DNA of 64,000 nucleotides from Exophiala sp. HKRS030 (taxonomy: Eukaryota > Ascomycota > Eurotiomycetes > Chaetothyriales > Herpotrichiellaceae). Position 1 is the stretch's first letter; the number at the start of each line of letters is the position of its first letter. The notes beneath the pieces were generated by a model, which was not told the DNA's origin, did not search any database, and was given only the letters and a program-made list of their open reading frames with translations. The stretch covers positions 2,359,665-2,423,664 of the forward strand of contig JAHWDD010000003.1 of NCBI GenBank assembly GCA_023897205.1, written 5' to 3'. Below, piece by piece: positions 21,025-34,853 of this stretch. Made by a program: the position numbers and the translations under genes.

Positions 21025-21697
21025 ATTGAAGATTCAAGACACTCTGGGCCACCTGAGGTGCAAGCTGCGATCTGAATGCAAAAAACAACGTCATCCGCAG
21101 TCAGGAAATCTGTCCGCAACGACTCACTGCACTGCACGTAGGTCCATGGCGGAGTAGACGGCAATCCAAGCCCGAAGCCATTGGCGTGGAAGGGAGTTGA
21201 GTGGTCGTAAACAGTGCCCACGGTCGCGGTGAGGTTTGACATCCTATTTCGGCAAAACGGTGTTGCCGCCTTGTTGGTACAAAACAACCGGGACATACAC
21301 ACGACGCAGTTGATGTTGCGTCAGGTCACGTAAAGAGCACTGTACTGGACATCGCAAGGACAAGGGATTAAGATCTTAAGATGCTATTGAGTTGACTCAA
21401 CGAGTCCAAAGGAATGACGTGCTGCAAGTTTATCATGACCTCGTCCTGTCATATTTTGACCATCGATAGCCGCAGTAACAGTCATCGATGGTCTTCAACA
21501 CTTGAAAAGGTCAAGATTCCACAAGAAGTATGAGAGAGTCTCTTCACAGCTTCCTTCTGCAACTCCTAGTAACGCCTGTTTGCGGTCGCCCAGCTCGTAG
21601 ATGCCATACAATGGGACATGATCCAGCGTACCCCGATCCTAAATCGCTCATAATCGTGACATTCGTAGATACCTTCTATCAAGACCTGACCTCTTGC
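21025..21697. other. intergenic region
   Basis: Promoter of the second Nudix gene and 3' flank of the Med10 gene. Short open frames are present but have no protein-like features. Confidence 0.4.
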
Positions 21698-22855
21698 TCA
21701 CTGAGCAGGCTCTGCTTTGACATTTTCTGTGGTCGACTGTTTGGCTGGCTCATCATCCCTTGATGAGAAGCCGGCGTTATCCATGACTCTATCGACCTGT
21801 CGACCAACACCTGGAATGCCTTCTTTCAGCGCTTTTGCATAGATTTCACTAAACTCTCGAAAAGCTTGCTGCTTGCCATTGATAACGGCATTGCCGCGTT
21901 GCACATTCTCGACAAAGTCTCGGGTGAAGATATCCGGATTTCGTCCGTCGTCGACATAATCCACAATCTCTGGCGCAATCTGCACGTTGTGAATGGGATT
22001 ACTGGGTGACTCTCTCGGGGATGTCAAAGTCTGCAATTGAGCAAGCGATTCGGCCAGATCGGTCATTTTGTCAACCAACAGATCCTGTGTCTCGGGGACG
22101 TAACCATGGGTTTGCATCTGAATCTCGTACAAATGCTGAATGATGTCCTTGATCGTCGAATGGACGTTCGAGGAGTCTTTTACGGGCGCCATGTCGTCGG
22201 CTTGTCGAGAAATTCCGTAAGTACCTAGAGTATTGCCCTCACGAAAGGTATTGCCGGACAATGAGCTAGCTGGAGGGTTCGGAAACTCTGGCTGACTGTT
22301 TCGGGGCAGAGTTTTGTCGTGATCAGAATATTCAGAAGCACCAAAACCTCTAGCCGCGTGTGCTACACCCGTACCAATATCCCTAACTTCAAAGTGCGTG
22401 CCTGATTCTCGCTCATTCGTATCCGGACTTGTAGGTGAAAGATTGGCAGGCGACGATGAATCAGCAATCAAAGAGGGTGTCGATGACTCCGCCGAAGGCT
22501 TGCTAGGATTTTGTGCGTCGGCTCCAGATGGGCTTGGCCGCAGCTTGAGAGTTATGAAAGGGTCACAGGAGCCTCGCGGGAATCGTCTGAGTTTGTCGGG
22601 ACAAAGGCGCAATGTGGTCGAGGTTGTCTTTTCTTGCTTAGAAGGATCATAAAGTAGGACGGATATTGCTGGGCGTCCCCCCAATCGATAGTTTCTGCTC
22701 AGGGTTGATGGAGCCCGAGCGCGAACTTGGCTAGCCGTCGATGCGGCGTCCGTAATTTGGTTGGTTGTTGGTGAACCTGCGACGGCCTCACTACCAGTTA
22801 CTTCTGGTGCCCCACGCTCCCATTGCCCAGCGAGTCCACCTTGATGTGATGCCAT
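21698..22855 (-). CDS. med10: Mediator subunit Med10/Nut2 with N-terminal extension
   Basis: Subunit of the middle module of the Mediator complex bridging activators and RNA polymerase II. The family core lies in the C-terminal half: HLYEIQMQTHGYVPETQDLL, then EIVDYVDDGRNPDIFTRDFV, then NGKQQAFREF. The open frame is 385 residues, whereas fungal Med10 is usually around 160. The core would start naturally at the ATG at 22192 (MAPVKDSS, 164 residues), so about 220 Ser/Pro-rich residues form an in-frame extension with no stop and no recognised domain. Either the protein is extended here or the upstream open frame is not translated. Confidence 0.88.
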   Translation of the reverse strand: MASHQGGLAGQWERGAPEVTGSEAVAGSPTTNQITDAASTASQVRARAPSTLSRNYRLGGRPAISVLLYDPSKQEKTTSTTLRLCPDKLRRFPRGSCDPFITLKLRPSPSGADAQNPSKPSAESSTPSLIADSSSPANLSPTSPDTNERESGTHFEVRDIGTGVAHAARGFGASEYSDHDKTLPRNSQPEFPNPPASSLSGNTFREGNTLGTYGISRQADDMAPVKDSSNVHSTIKDIIQHLYEIQMQTHGYVPETQDLLVDKMTDLAESLAQLQTLTSPRESPSNPIHNVQIAPEIVDYVDDGRNPDIFTRDFVENVQRGNAVINGKQQAFREFSEIYAKALKEGIPGVGRQVDRVMDNAGFSSRDDEPAKQSTTENVKAEPAQ

Positions 22856-23145
22856 CTAAGGAGATAGTTGACTTTGTGTGGTGTTTGATATGCAAAGTTC
22901 TTAATGAAACAAGTTGACCACGATAGGTGTCAAAGTCTTGGGTGATGCCATGAGCACTTAAGGTTGGATCGATGAATTAGGTACTGGAAGTCTAGGCGAT
23001 AGAGCTAACAGTGAAATATGCCATCAATCATTCACTTTCAGCGATTATCTTTACTACTCGTCTAAGATAGTACTCATACATCGGCGTTCTCAACAAGAGA
23101 ATGCAGAAGATGGACTCTACGTCTAAAGAACAAAGATCAGAACAG
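22856..23145. other. short intergenic region
   Basis: Promoter of the Med10 gene and 3' end of the kinase gene on the same strand. Nothing else was recognised. Confidence 0.4.
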
Positions 23146-26097
23146 TTATATTTCCTTCGTCCTCAGCGCCACCGATGACTTCGGCCCTGTGATGGATGTT
23201 TCCACCATTTCAAGTCCAGAAAGGCTAGGGTATCTCTTGCTAAAATTCGCCTCCCAATCTTCGTCCACATGCGCAGCAATGGAACCATCACTCGCGGTTG
23301 GCAGCGCGTCAGGCACCGTAGACCGGAGTACTTTGGGTTTAGGAGGAGCTGTGGGCCTTTGTGATCTTGTTAAGTCGCTGGTAGAAGTAGGTGCAGACAT
23401 GGAGTGGGGAGGATGCCGCTCAATCCTTGCGGGAACCTCAACAGTTGAGGCCTCCGATGGCTGTTTTTCATCTATTCTGTTTTGCAGCGGGGTTGGAGAC
23501 TCGGTATAACGACCATATCCAGTCGCGGTCTTCTGTGCAGGCCTCTCGTGTTCAGTCAACAGTGATTGCACTCTGTTCTGAATCGACGCGGCTTTGACTG
23601 TGCCACCGTGTTGGGTATTGCCACCTCTTGCTGCTACACGTTGTCTGTATTCGGCCGCTGCATTGGCAACCCTCCGTTCTTCCGCCTCCAACTTTCTCTT
23701 TTCTAGCTCGCGTTTCATCTCTGGTGACAGGTCTTCTGTCTCATCAAACGGTTCCCTGTCATTACTGAGATCGGTAGCCTCGGACCCTGCGATAGGGGTG
23801 AGCATGTTGATTGCGTCGCGCGAAGGAGAGTCGCTGCGTTGTCGTTGATGGTGGCTGTCGTTGTTACTCTCGAACATTTTAAAAGCGTCTCCAAACTTCC
23901 CGGCCAATAACTTCGTAGTCCCAGCAATGCCTATCGATGGCAGGCTGGAGCGTTTGATGTGCCTGGTGCCACTTGACAACCGTTTATGATGCTGCTTTCG
24001 CTCTTTCTCCTCTTCTTCCCTGGCTTTCAGAAAATCAACATCCGATGCAATATTTGTTGCAGATTCCGAGTGTGTCAAGGGAGCCATCTCTGGTTCTGCG
24101 CTTGTGAATGTTGTCTCATAATCCAGTCGATTAATCTCTTTATCCTTGATGTGGGTTGGCCTTGCCCCAATATTGACACTTGCTGGCCGATTTCTAAAGT
24201 TCAAGGATCGTGAGCGGCTCACACTTGAGCTGAGCTCCCGTGGTGTAGGGCGGCCACCTTCCAAGGATGGACGAGACGAGGTGGGAGATCGTGGCTCGTA
24301 GTCATCGGCAAGCTGAGACCGATAGGCATCTTCTTTGAGGAGATTTGCGAGCCTTGAGCCTGTCTTAGCTTGCGAAGACACACTCGGTTGGGTCGAAGGT
24401 TGGTTGAGACTGGAAGTCCTGGGAGGATGATCGTTGGGTGGGAATCGATGTATCGGACGCTCAGCAAATGATTTCGAGGCTGTAGGCGGAGGAGAGGGGG
24501 TAGTCATTGTGCCAGTGGAAACCATGCTAGTCGCTGAGGCCTTGACTGGGGGCAAGTTGGCTCGAGGCTGATTTTCCTTGCTTTCTAAAGATTTCTTGTG
24601 TTGCAGCACGGCTTGTGACTTGATGGTGGTCTTAGGTCTTTCCATGGCAGTATTGGCTTTGACCGGGCTGGGAGCACGAGCAAAAGCATCATCTGCCAGG
24701 GCCATTGTGACTCTCTGCGCCAAGTCTGAGTCCGTGTTTTCCTGCTTTTTCTCTGATTGAGGCTCAAACGGAAAGTTCTTGCCCTTGTCGGTCATCAGAG
24801 AGAATTGGTCCAACGATGGGAAGCGAGAGGAGAGTTCATCTTCCACAGAAGAGGATTTCCCATCTAGCGCTGCAAATGGATCGGTGCTATCTACCATCCT
24901 CAACGGCGAGGGGCTTGGTTTAGCAGATCCATGGTGAGAGAGTGGCTTTGTCGGTCGTCCTCGGCGCATGGGTTCGATTTGAGGGACGCTCGGTGCAGTT
25001 TCTTGTCTCGGGGGCGATAACGTCGCACCGGCTCTGGATTGAGAGCTAGAGGATTTGGGGAGTGCTTGATCCTTCCGATTCTCTGACTGTGTCCGCCGGG
25101 CATAAATATCCTGGACAGGAAGATCTCTGCCATCCAATTGGCATGCTTTTTGGAGCACTTGATATATGTTAGGGCGATCAGATGGTCGCTCCCGAAGCAT
25201 TGAAGCAATCAGTAATTTCAACTGGTCTGAAAATCGTGGGTATCCTGGAAATTTGAACCTAGCATTTAAAATGGCCATTTGTCCCGCCTCTTCAAATGGA
25301 GTCGTATAGTAACAAAGCTTGTATAAGAACACGCCCAACGCCCATATATCGGCCTTCTCGTCGATAGGTTGTTTCCTGTAGACATCAATCATTTCTGGAC
25401 TTCGATATTGGAGGGTTGTATGTCGATTTATGTCTTCCTCAATCAAACGCCCTTCGGCAGCCGTCGAAGCAGCCGGTCTAGCAGGAGCTGCAGAACCAAA
25501 GTCACATAACTTGTATATCCTTGACGATCCTGTCGTTGATATAAGGACGTTTTCGACTTTGAGATCTCGATGCATGAGCGGTGGCTTCAGGTAGTGCATG
25601 CATGCCACTCCCTCTGCCACATCGGTGAATATTTTCAATATCTCGGGCTCGGTCAATCTGTTTTGTAGTCTTGTATTCATGAAATCAATAAGTCCTCCAC
25701 CCTGGCAAAACTCCATGAGGAGGAACACCTCGTATCCTCCGCCCTTCAGCTGAGATGCATGCGAGTCAATATATTTCACAATATGTTTGTGGCCCCTTAA
25801 CCTCTTCATTGTTTCGACCTCCGTTCTCATGTTTGCAAGGTGTTCCTTATCCGGGACAGCCACTCTCTTCAGTACCGCCTTCTGGTTGCCATCGATGGGC
25901 CGCGGTAACTGCACCACGTAGACATGGGCAAATCCACCCTCGGAGAGATAGCGATCAATAACGACCCGGTGGTCGCCCACTTGTACTTTCGTTCCCGGGA
26001 GAAATGTACCAGCCGGCGCTGCTTGTGCAGGTACTGTGGGAGGAGCACTGTTGGCAAATGGGCCCTTAGCCCCGAGTTGGGACACATAGACAGCCAT
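23146..26097 (-). CDS. Ark/Prk (NAK-family) serine/threonine kinase
   Basis: Single exon, 983 residues. The kinase domain spans about residues 45-320: glycine loop SEGGFAHVY, VAIK-type lysine in AVLKRV, catalytic loop MHRDLKVENVLI, CDFGSA and YRSPEM. The loop sequence SEGGFAHVYVVQ and the GGGLIDFMNTRLQ segment are typical of the numb-associated kinase group (yeast Ark1, Prk1, Akl1; human AAK1/GAK), which phosphorylates endocytic coat and actin-patch proteins. The remaining 660 residues are low-complexity Ser/Pro-rich sequence with a basic-acidic stretch EKRKLEAEERRVANAAAEYR. Confidence 0.93.
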   Translation of the reverse strand: MAVYVSQLGAKGPFANSAPPTVPAQAAPAGTFLPGTKVQVGDHRVVIDRYLSEGGFAHVYVVQLPRPIDGNQKAVLKRVAVPDKEHLANMRTEVETMKRLRGHKHIVKYIDSHASQLKGGGYEVFLLMEFCQGGGLIDFMNTRLQNRLTEPEILKIFTDVAEGVACMHYLKPPLMHRDLKVENVLISTTGSSRIYKLCDFGSAAPARPAASTAAEGRLIEEDINRHTTLQYRSPEMIDVYRKQPIDEKADIWALGVFLYKLCYYTTPFEEAGQMAILNARFKFPGYPRFSDQLKLLIASMLRERPSDRPNIYQVLQKACQLDGRDLPVQDIYARRTQSENRKDQALPKSSSSQSRAGATLSPPRQETAPSVPQIEPMRRGRPTKPLSHHGSAKPSPSPLRMVDSTDPFAALDGKSSSVEDELSSRFPSLDQFSLMTDKGKNFPFEPQSEKKQENTDSDLAQRVTMALADDAFARAPSPVKANTAMERPKTTIKSQAVLQHKKSLESKENQPRANLPPVKASATSMVSTGTMTTPSPPPTASKSFAERPIHRFPPNDHPPRTSSLNQPSTQPSVSSQAKTGSRLANLLKEDAYRSQLADDYEPRSPTSSRPSLEGGRPTPRELSSSVSRSRSLNFRNRPASVNIGARPTHIKDKEINRLDYETTFTSAEPEMAPLTHSESATNIASDVDFLKAREEEEKERKQHHKRLSSGTRHIKRSSLPSIGIAGTTKLLAGKFGDAFKMFESNNDSHHQRQRSDSPSRDAINMLTPIAGSEATDLSNDREPFDETEDLSPEMKRELEKRKLEAEERRVANAAAEYRQRVAARGGNTQHGGTVKAASIQNRVQSLLTEHERPAQKTATGYGRYTESPTPLQNRIDEKQPSEASTVEVPARIERHPPHSMSAPTSTSDLTRSQRPTAPPKPKVLRSTVPDALPTASDGSIAAHVDEDWEANFSKRYPSLSGLEMVETSITGPKSSVALRTKEI

Positions 26098-26590
26098 ACT
26101 GGATGCGCTTTCGGAGCTGAGAGGCCACGGGTTGGGTTATCTCTTCATGATAGCTGGAAACTACGAAAAGCCTCGACGGTAGCGGGCGCAAGATTCTAGG
26201 ACTGAAGGTCGAAACAACACGTTGAAGATATGCTATGCCCAAGGCAACCCTGAAAGCTGTCCGCGGAGAGCGCTGGTTAAGAGGATCTTGGGCGGGATCC
26301 CAGTCAGGCTGCTGCACCTAACACAAGCCGTCTCCAGACTTGGCCCCAACGCACCCACTGGCACTTTTCGCAGCGCCCGTCCAACAGAAGTCCTGGGTAT
26401 CCGCGCAGCCCACAAGAGAATGTTCGGTTCCTGTCGGCGCCCATGACGTTACTCAGTCCCGGCCAGTCCGCAGATCTTTTGTCCACCATTCTCAGAAAGG
26501 CAACATCGTCAACTTTTTCGAGGCAAAACATTTGCGCTCTCGTACTCAGCAGCCAAACACTCGACTGACCGATTTCTCAGGACCAGCGAA
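26098..26590. other. divergent promoter, kinase and Nop6-like gene
   Basis: Shared upstream region of two divergent housekeeping genes. No gene or repeat was seen. Confidence 0.4.
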
Positions 26591-27445
26591 ATGGCTAAAA
26601 AGAGGTCTCACGATCAGGTTGAGCCCGATGTCGTCTCGAAGAATCTCGAGTCTACAACCGAAGAGAAAATTTCTTCAGCCAACAACAACAACCGGACAGG
26701 AAAATCGAAAGGGCAATCGCGGCAGGACAGGTCGGAGAGAAGGTCCAAGAAACAGAAAAAGTCGGCGGATCAGTCTGAGCCAGCACACAGTGATGCAGTG
26801 GAGATTCTAAAGACGGATGAGCACGAGGAGGCAGAGGAATCTATACCTGCGGCAGCAGCATCTGGTGAAGAGAAGCCTAAGAAGAAGCAGAAATTACGCG
26901 ACCAGAAAGAGGAAAAGCACCAGTCAAGGTTCATTGTCTTTGTCGGAAATCTTCCTTTCGATGCCACTGCCGCCCAGATCAAGCAGCATTTCTCTAAGCT
27001 TGCACCCACAAGCGTGCGAATATCGACAGACAAAACCACCGGGAAAGGCAAGGGGTTTGCCTTTCTTGAGTTTGACGTCTATGATAAGATGAAAACATGT
27101 CTAAAACTGTACCACCATTCGATTTTCGATCCTCAACGTCAGCCTGGTTCACACTCGAAGGACGGAGCACGAGACGAATGGTCCAAAGGCAGAAGAATAA
27201 ATGTTGAATTGACGGCTGGGGGAGGAGGCAAGAGCAAGGAGCGCAAGGAGAAGATCAAGGCCAAAAACCAGAAGCTCGGAGAGCAAAGAGAGAGACAAAG
27301 GACCAAGGAGAAAATTGAGAAGGATGAGGCTGCTCGAAAGAAGCGAGAGGCTCCCGCGACTGGGCCAAACGCCGATGCGAGCAAGGCGCCTACGGACGAT
27401 CGCGGGGCGATCCATCCAAGTCGACTTTCGCGAGTGCAGCACTGA
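26591..27445 (+). CDS. nop6: RRM protein, Nop6-like ribosome biogenesis factor
   Basis: Single exon, 284 residues. A lysine-rich N-terminus with nuclear-localisation-like runs precedes one RNA-recognition motif (about 113-206) with RNP2 FIVFVGNLPF and RNP1 GKGFAFLEF. After it comes GRRINVELTAGGGGKSKERK and a Lys/Glu-rich coiled tail. This layout, with the VELTAGGGG segment directly after the RRM, is that of yeast Nop6, a nucleolar factor for the small ribosomal subunit. Orthology is by pattern, not by computed alignment. Confidence 0.85.
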   Translation: MAKKRSHDQVEPDVVSKNLESTTEEKISSANNNNRTGKSKGQSRQDRSERRSKKQKKSADQSEPAHSDAVEILKTDEHEEAEESIPAAAASGEEKPKKKQKLRDQKEEKHQSRFIVFVGNLPFDATAAQIKQHFSKLAPTSVRISTDKTTGKGKGFAFLEFDVYDKMKTCLKLYHHSIFDPQRQPGSHSKDGARDEWSKGRRINVELTAGGGGKSKERKEKIKAKNQKLGEQRERQRTKEKIEKDEAARKKREAPATGPNADASKAPTDDRGAIHPSRLSRVQH

Positions 27446-27751
27446 ACTGACAGGTCGGTTTGTTGCCATGTAATGCGCATTGAATAGAAACAATACTTTT
27501 CAGAGAGGATGTCCCATTCGCACATCACCTTGGACCACTGCTCCATATATCAACGCCTGCAGCCCAGCTATGTTGCACGTTATTATTCATATCGAGTTGC
27601 CTCTACAGTTGAAGGATTGACTGTAACTTGGGCAAGACTCCCTGACGAAAGGAGCAAGCACTGAAGCCGGCACATCTATGTCCATCTTTTGCAATGCACC
27701 TAAAAGCCCCCCCAGTAACACAAAAAGATCACAAGCTCGCTCAAAAAACTC
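27446..27751. other. convergent 3' region
   Basis: Holds the 3' ends of the Nop6-like and Rac1 transcripts, which converge. No other feature was seen. Confidence 0.4.
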
Positions 27752-30649
<2,898 letters not shown>

Positions 30650-32425
30650 ATGATGTCGTCAAGTACAAAAAAACCGCCAAAGCGATTCCACTTTATCGAC
30701 AACACCGACATCACCTCCGCAGGGCAGAACTCAACGCAGGTGCGCCGTCATGTAATGCAAGAATACATGAGGGAGAAGCGTTGGCAAGCCAGAGCCAGAG
30801 TCGACAGCAATGACGATTACGAAATCTCCGTTCGAAGTAGGCAGGAGAAACTCGCGCAGCTGCCCCGAACACGAACTCGACAACGACAGCCCAAAAAACA
30901 GCTTGCTGGCCATGGCGATCTATCCAGTACAGCCATGGAGCCTTTCTCGCGGGCAAAGTCGCAAGGTAATGATCGCCAGCGAAGGTGGCCTTCGGATTTT
31001 GTTCACAATCCCCGCTGCGATTTTCCCGAGCGAAGGGCAAAGGGTCATTTGCAAAGACCGGGCTTCCACCTAGACACTACAGCATTTGCTAAGCTCTTCG
31101 ATTTGATGCAAGACCAGCAGAGACACCCCGCAAAAAGACCTAGCATGCTGCCCTGGACAAGCCTGTCGTGTGGCTCTTGGGTGCGTGCCGCACGATTCCT
31201 GCAACCACAATCCATGTTGAGTGCTGCGCGAACAGATCCTTTCGACTCACTACCGGTGACACTCGATCATGAAGATGAGCAGCTCTTCGACTTTTATGCC
31301 ACGGTCATGCCAGCGTGCTCATACGGGCTAGACAAGCCCAACGCGCAGAATTGGTTCCTTTCCGTTTTCATACCGGAGGCTATGTCAGGGGCTTTATGCT
31401 TTGAAAACACTATCCTCACCCATGCTGCAAGTACCAAAGATAGAATGAGCGGGATTGATCAGAGCCGGTCCACAATTGAACGCAGAATCAGAGCATCTCA
31501 ACGACTGCTTGACCACCATCGACAGTTTCCAGGCGATACTTCAAATACTACGATATCAGCGACTCTGTTTGCAGCTGCGCTAGAGTTTCTTGACTCCTCC
31601 ACCGAACAACAGAAACTTGGGTGGATGTATTGGTCAACTGCGCTACAGAAAATCCGTGAAAGAGGAGGGCCTTCAGAATTGGTACAGCACAAGAGACTAC
31701 AGATGCTAGTCAACTGGTGTGACTATACTTTCCCGGGTTGTCACCCCTATAGTGTGGACATTAACTTTCATACTGACAACATGGAGGCTATGGCCATTGC
31801 ACGCGCAGAGGTATCAGAGCAGTGCACTGAGTTCATCACTTTCCTCAAATGTACAGAGCAGCTGGCCCTCGTGCAGGCTGGCATGCAAAGAAATCCAATA
31901 TCAAAGAGCAGGCAGCAGATACGGTTTTCGACCTTTCTCCCTGGTCAGCCTCTGCACGCTCTTCTCACCCCCGCCGATGCCTCCAACTATTCGGAATCGT
32001 GTCGATACAGGCAGATTATGTCCAGGTTAGCCATCCTGATGACCATCAACATCACCATTTGGGAGTATCGACATTCACCCGAACTCAGCGAGAAGTTCTT
32101 CCTCGAACTTGTGGAGAATGTCGCCCATAATGGGTTTGCCCGCCATGCGTCTGTCGAAGCACTTTTGCAGATCTTGATAAGTGGCAGTAGACACTCTTCT
32201 CTGCAGCATGCCGAGAGACCATGGTTCGTCGGAAGGATGTTGCAAATTGCAAAGCGCTTGTCCCGACCCAGTTTTGATCGGCTTAACAAGTTGCTGTTCT
32301 CCTGCACAACACTGGGGACGGACGTCAAACCGATAATGGAAAACTGGCAAAATGACTTGCGGACGGAAATTCTGAGTAGTCCCATAGTAAGCTGTTACTC
32401 ACGCTTCACGCGTGAGACCATCTGA
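30650..32425 (+). CDS. fungal-specific regulator-like protein (fungal_trans_2 type)
   Basis: Single exon of 591 residues. It begins with FHFIDNTD...VRRHVMQEYMREKRW, a signature seen at the start of many fungal proteins that carry the Fungal_trans_2 (PF11951-like) domain without a zinc cluster. The middle has the alpha-helical pattern of that domain: HAASTKDRMSG, then LLDHHRQFPG and AALEFLDSSTEQQKLGWMYW. No DNA-binding motif is visible. The role is unknown; it may be a transcriptional regulator or a degenerate relative of one. Confidence 0.8.
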   Translation: MMSSSTKKPPKRFHFIDNTDITSAGQNSTQVRRHVMQEYMREKRWQARARVDSNDDYEISVRSRQEKLAQLPRTRTRQRQPKKQLAGHGDLSSTAMEPFSRAKSQGNDRQRRWPSDFVHNPRCDFPERRAKGHLQRPGFHLDTTAFAKLFDLMQDQQRHPAKRPSMLPWTSLSCGSWVRAARFLQPQSMLSAARTDPFDSLPVTLDHEDEQLFDFYATVMPACSYGLDKPNAQNWFLSVFIPEAMSGALCFENTILTHAASTKDRMSGIDQSRSTIERRIRASQRLLDHHRQFPGDTSNTTISATLFAAALEFLDSSTEQQKLGWMYWSTALQKIRERGGPSELVQHKRLQMLVNWCDYTFPGCHPYSVDINFHTDNMEAMAIARAEVSEQCTEFITFLKCTEQLALVQAGMQRNPISKSRQQIRFSTFLPGQPLHALLTPADASNYSESCRYRQIMSRLAILMTINITIWEYRHSPELSEKFFLELVENVAHNGFARHASVEALLQILISGSRHSSLQHAERPWFVGRMLQIAKRLSRPSFDRLNKLLFSCTTLGTDVKPIMENWQNDLRTEILSSPIVSCYSRFTRETI

Positions 32426-34853
32426 GAGTCGAGAGGGGAGCATCTGCGATTACCAACACCCCATTCATACAGATGAATTGATCGCGCGATATGCATGGCC
32501 TGACGAGGCTGACGAAGCTCGCGTTGCCTATGTCTGCTCTTAACACAACACGGACGTCAAGCCTATGATAGGGTATAGTAGAACGCTTGCTGGGGTATAT
32601 ATTCTGGGGTGCACGTTGAATGTTCCTTGCTGCTTTTGATTCTGAAAGAATGCTCGGTAGCGAAGAAGAGACCCGCGTTTGTGAACTTTCGCTTACCATG
32701 CTGGCGCTGATGTAGAATCTGCCTTCTTGGCGAGGCCTTGTCCTCAGTCTTCAAGCGAATACGGGTTGTAGGCAGAAAATGTTGCTGCACAAGACGACGG
32801 GATGTCGAGCATTATGCAAAAATGACATTCGTTGCTGATTTGGGGAAATGGATTGGACGTGCGGCCATCACTGTCAACAAGTCAAGAAGCAACCACGGCG
32901 TGCGCCAACTGGGGACAGGGCATGCCCTTTAGCCAAAATGGGCGCACGGGAAGCTCATTCTTCCTTTTGTCTTGCCACAATCATGTCCACCATGCCGCCA
33001 ACAGTGGGGCATCGTCAGCCTTGCGATAGGCGCACTGCAACTCTGGTTTCGTACATACGAGTAGGGAGGAGATTGAAGTCAATGTTACCTAGACCCTTGC
33101 TGAAAAGCCGTGTGCAGTGCCTACGTCATGATATCTGAGGATTCGTACACACATCGCTTCGTCGACGTTCCCCTAGTTATCAGGGGGGACGGAGTGCGAG
33201 TAGTTAGCTAGCCTTCTCAAGGCACGCATGTGCTGCTCGTACTCGGTTGGCATTGCTAGAGACTCTCCCTGTAATTGGGCGCAACTCACACAGAGACTCG
33301 TACCAATACTGTGGGCTTGTGCTAGGGCGTGTAGGGTCCCTGGCTTCTCCCCCGTACAGTACGAGTACTGTACAAGACAAGTACGAGAAGGACCCTTGCC
33401 ACCAGCAGCCCTCCCTCGTACCCCCTGCTCCTCTACCGCCCCACGATCTTTAGCGGTGGGAAGCCACGCGATAATTACCTGTCCACCAAGGACGCTACAA
33501 CCCACGAGCCCAGGTAGCTTAACATTAGAGGCTGATCAAGGAAACGAAAGACACACTCGAGGGTAGGCGTACAAGTAATCTGTGTGCGATACGAGTAAGG
33601 GAAAAGGCTTGGTCGAGTTCGGAAGGGGAAGGGGAAGGGTTCGGCCTAAGGCTGTTAGAGCCGATGAATTGCGAAACCCCCAGGTAAGGTCATTCGTCGA
33701 GAGGCGACCAGGACGGGGAGGAGGCCTCGTATAATGCTGCCACTGTGCGGGTATCTTCTGCAGGTGCATGAGCCCAATGATGGCAAGTCCAATCCCTGCA
33801 ATGGTGCGTCAGAAGCGCGAAATCCCACTGGGGACGGCATTTGGCCGCCAGTGACAGATGCTCGAAGACGTGGAGATGACAAAAGGTGCTGTTCACTGGT
33901 GCAGTTGCTTTGACGGCGACTATGAGTTTTTCAAGCACCAACAGACGCCCAAAACAGCAAAGTCCACGCTCGCCAAAAGCGTCGGGCGCTCCACCTACAA
34001 AAATACCAGGGCGGTATTCGTATTTTGCGGTTGTACAACGAAGTACGGCGTGCGAGTACCCCCCAAAAAATAACGGCGGCATGATTGCGGCGGTGAGGCG
34101 AGTGAGGAGCAAGAATAAAAGGAATCAATGATCATGATCGTGATAACATTCATCCTCACATGGGTACCATAGTAACAAAGGACAGAGATGGGACGAGGAG
34201 AAATGATAGCTCGTACAAGGACTGGCTCTACAGGCGTTTCTGGAGACAGACGAGGCCATGTACAGGAGACTAGAGGCTACAGAGGAACATCGAACAGGGT
34301 CCTAGTACAATAGTCTATGGTGGTAGCGGGCGCGAAATCGGTGACTCGTCCATGTCATATCCTATTCTTGTCTCAACCTTTCTTTTTGTCTGTTTGTCTC
34401 GTTTCTCCGTATTGATTGACTGATTGACTGACTGATTGATTCATCCCACCTACGAGGCACGATCCCCGTAAGAATCGAATCGAATACAGGCGTCTTGGGC
34501 AATACAAGCATCTGTGTGGACACATGCTTCAGTGCTTTTTTCTCTGCTCTTGTGTGCCTCTCTCAATACCAGCAGTACTCGGGTTTTGCCCAGGGTCAAT
34601 CGACAATCTTATCGCCGCTCTCCCATCCAAGTTGCGGGGTTTATGCCCTTCGACCCTGTCCAACGATTCCCAGCCTAATTCTGTTTTCATCAGAGCTTTT
34701 CCCATTTGATTTTGCGACCCTTGGGTTTTGAGAGTGCGTCACCGACCTCGGACCATTTCAAAGCAAATCTCGACTTTCTGAACTGATGCACGCCGCCACG
34801 TTCTCGCTTTCTTTCACGTCTTGCCCATTCCTTGCCACTATTGTATGCAAACC
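32426..34853. other. 2.4-kb intergenic region
   Basis: Likely a long promoter and leader for the large Zn2Cys6 gene. It holds a 20-bp inverted repeat at 33354 and a run of TGAT/TGAC-type tetramers around 34412-34442. No gene is supported. Confidence 0.4.
33354..33373. repeat. 20-bp inverted repeat
   Basis: GTACAGTAC-GA-GTACTGTAC: two perfect 9-bp arms with a 2-bp spacer in non-coding DNA. It could form a cruciform or bind a dimeric protein; no function is known. Confidence 0.7.
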
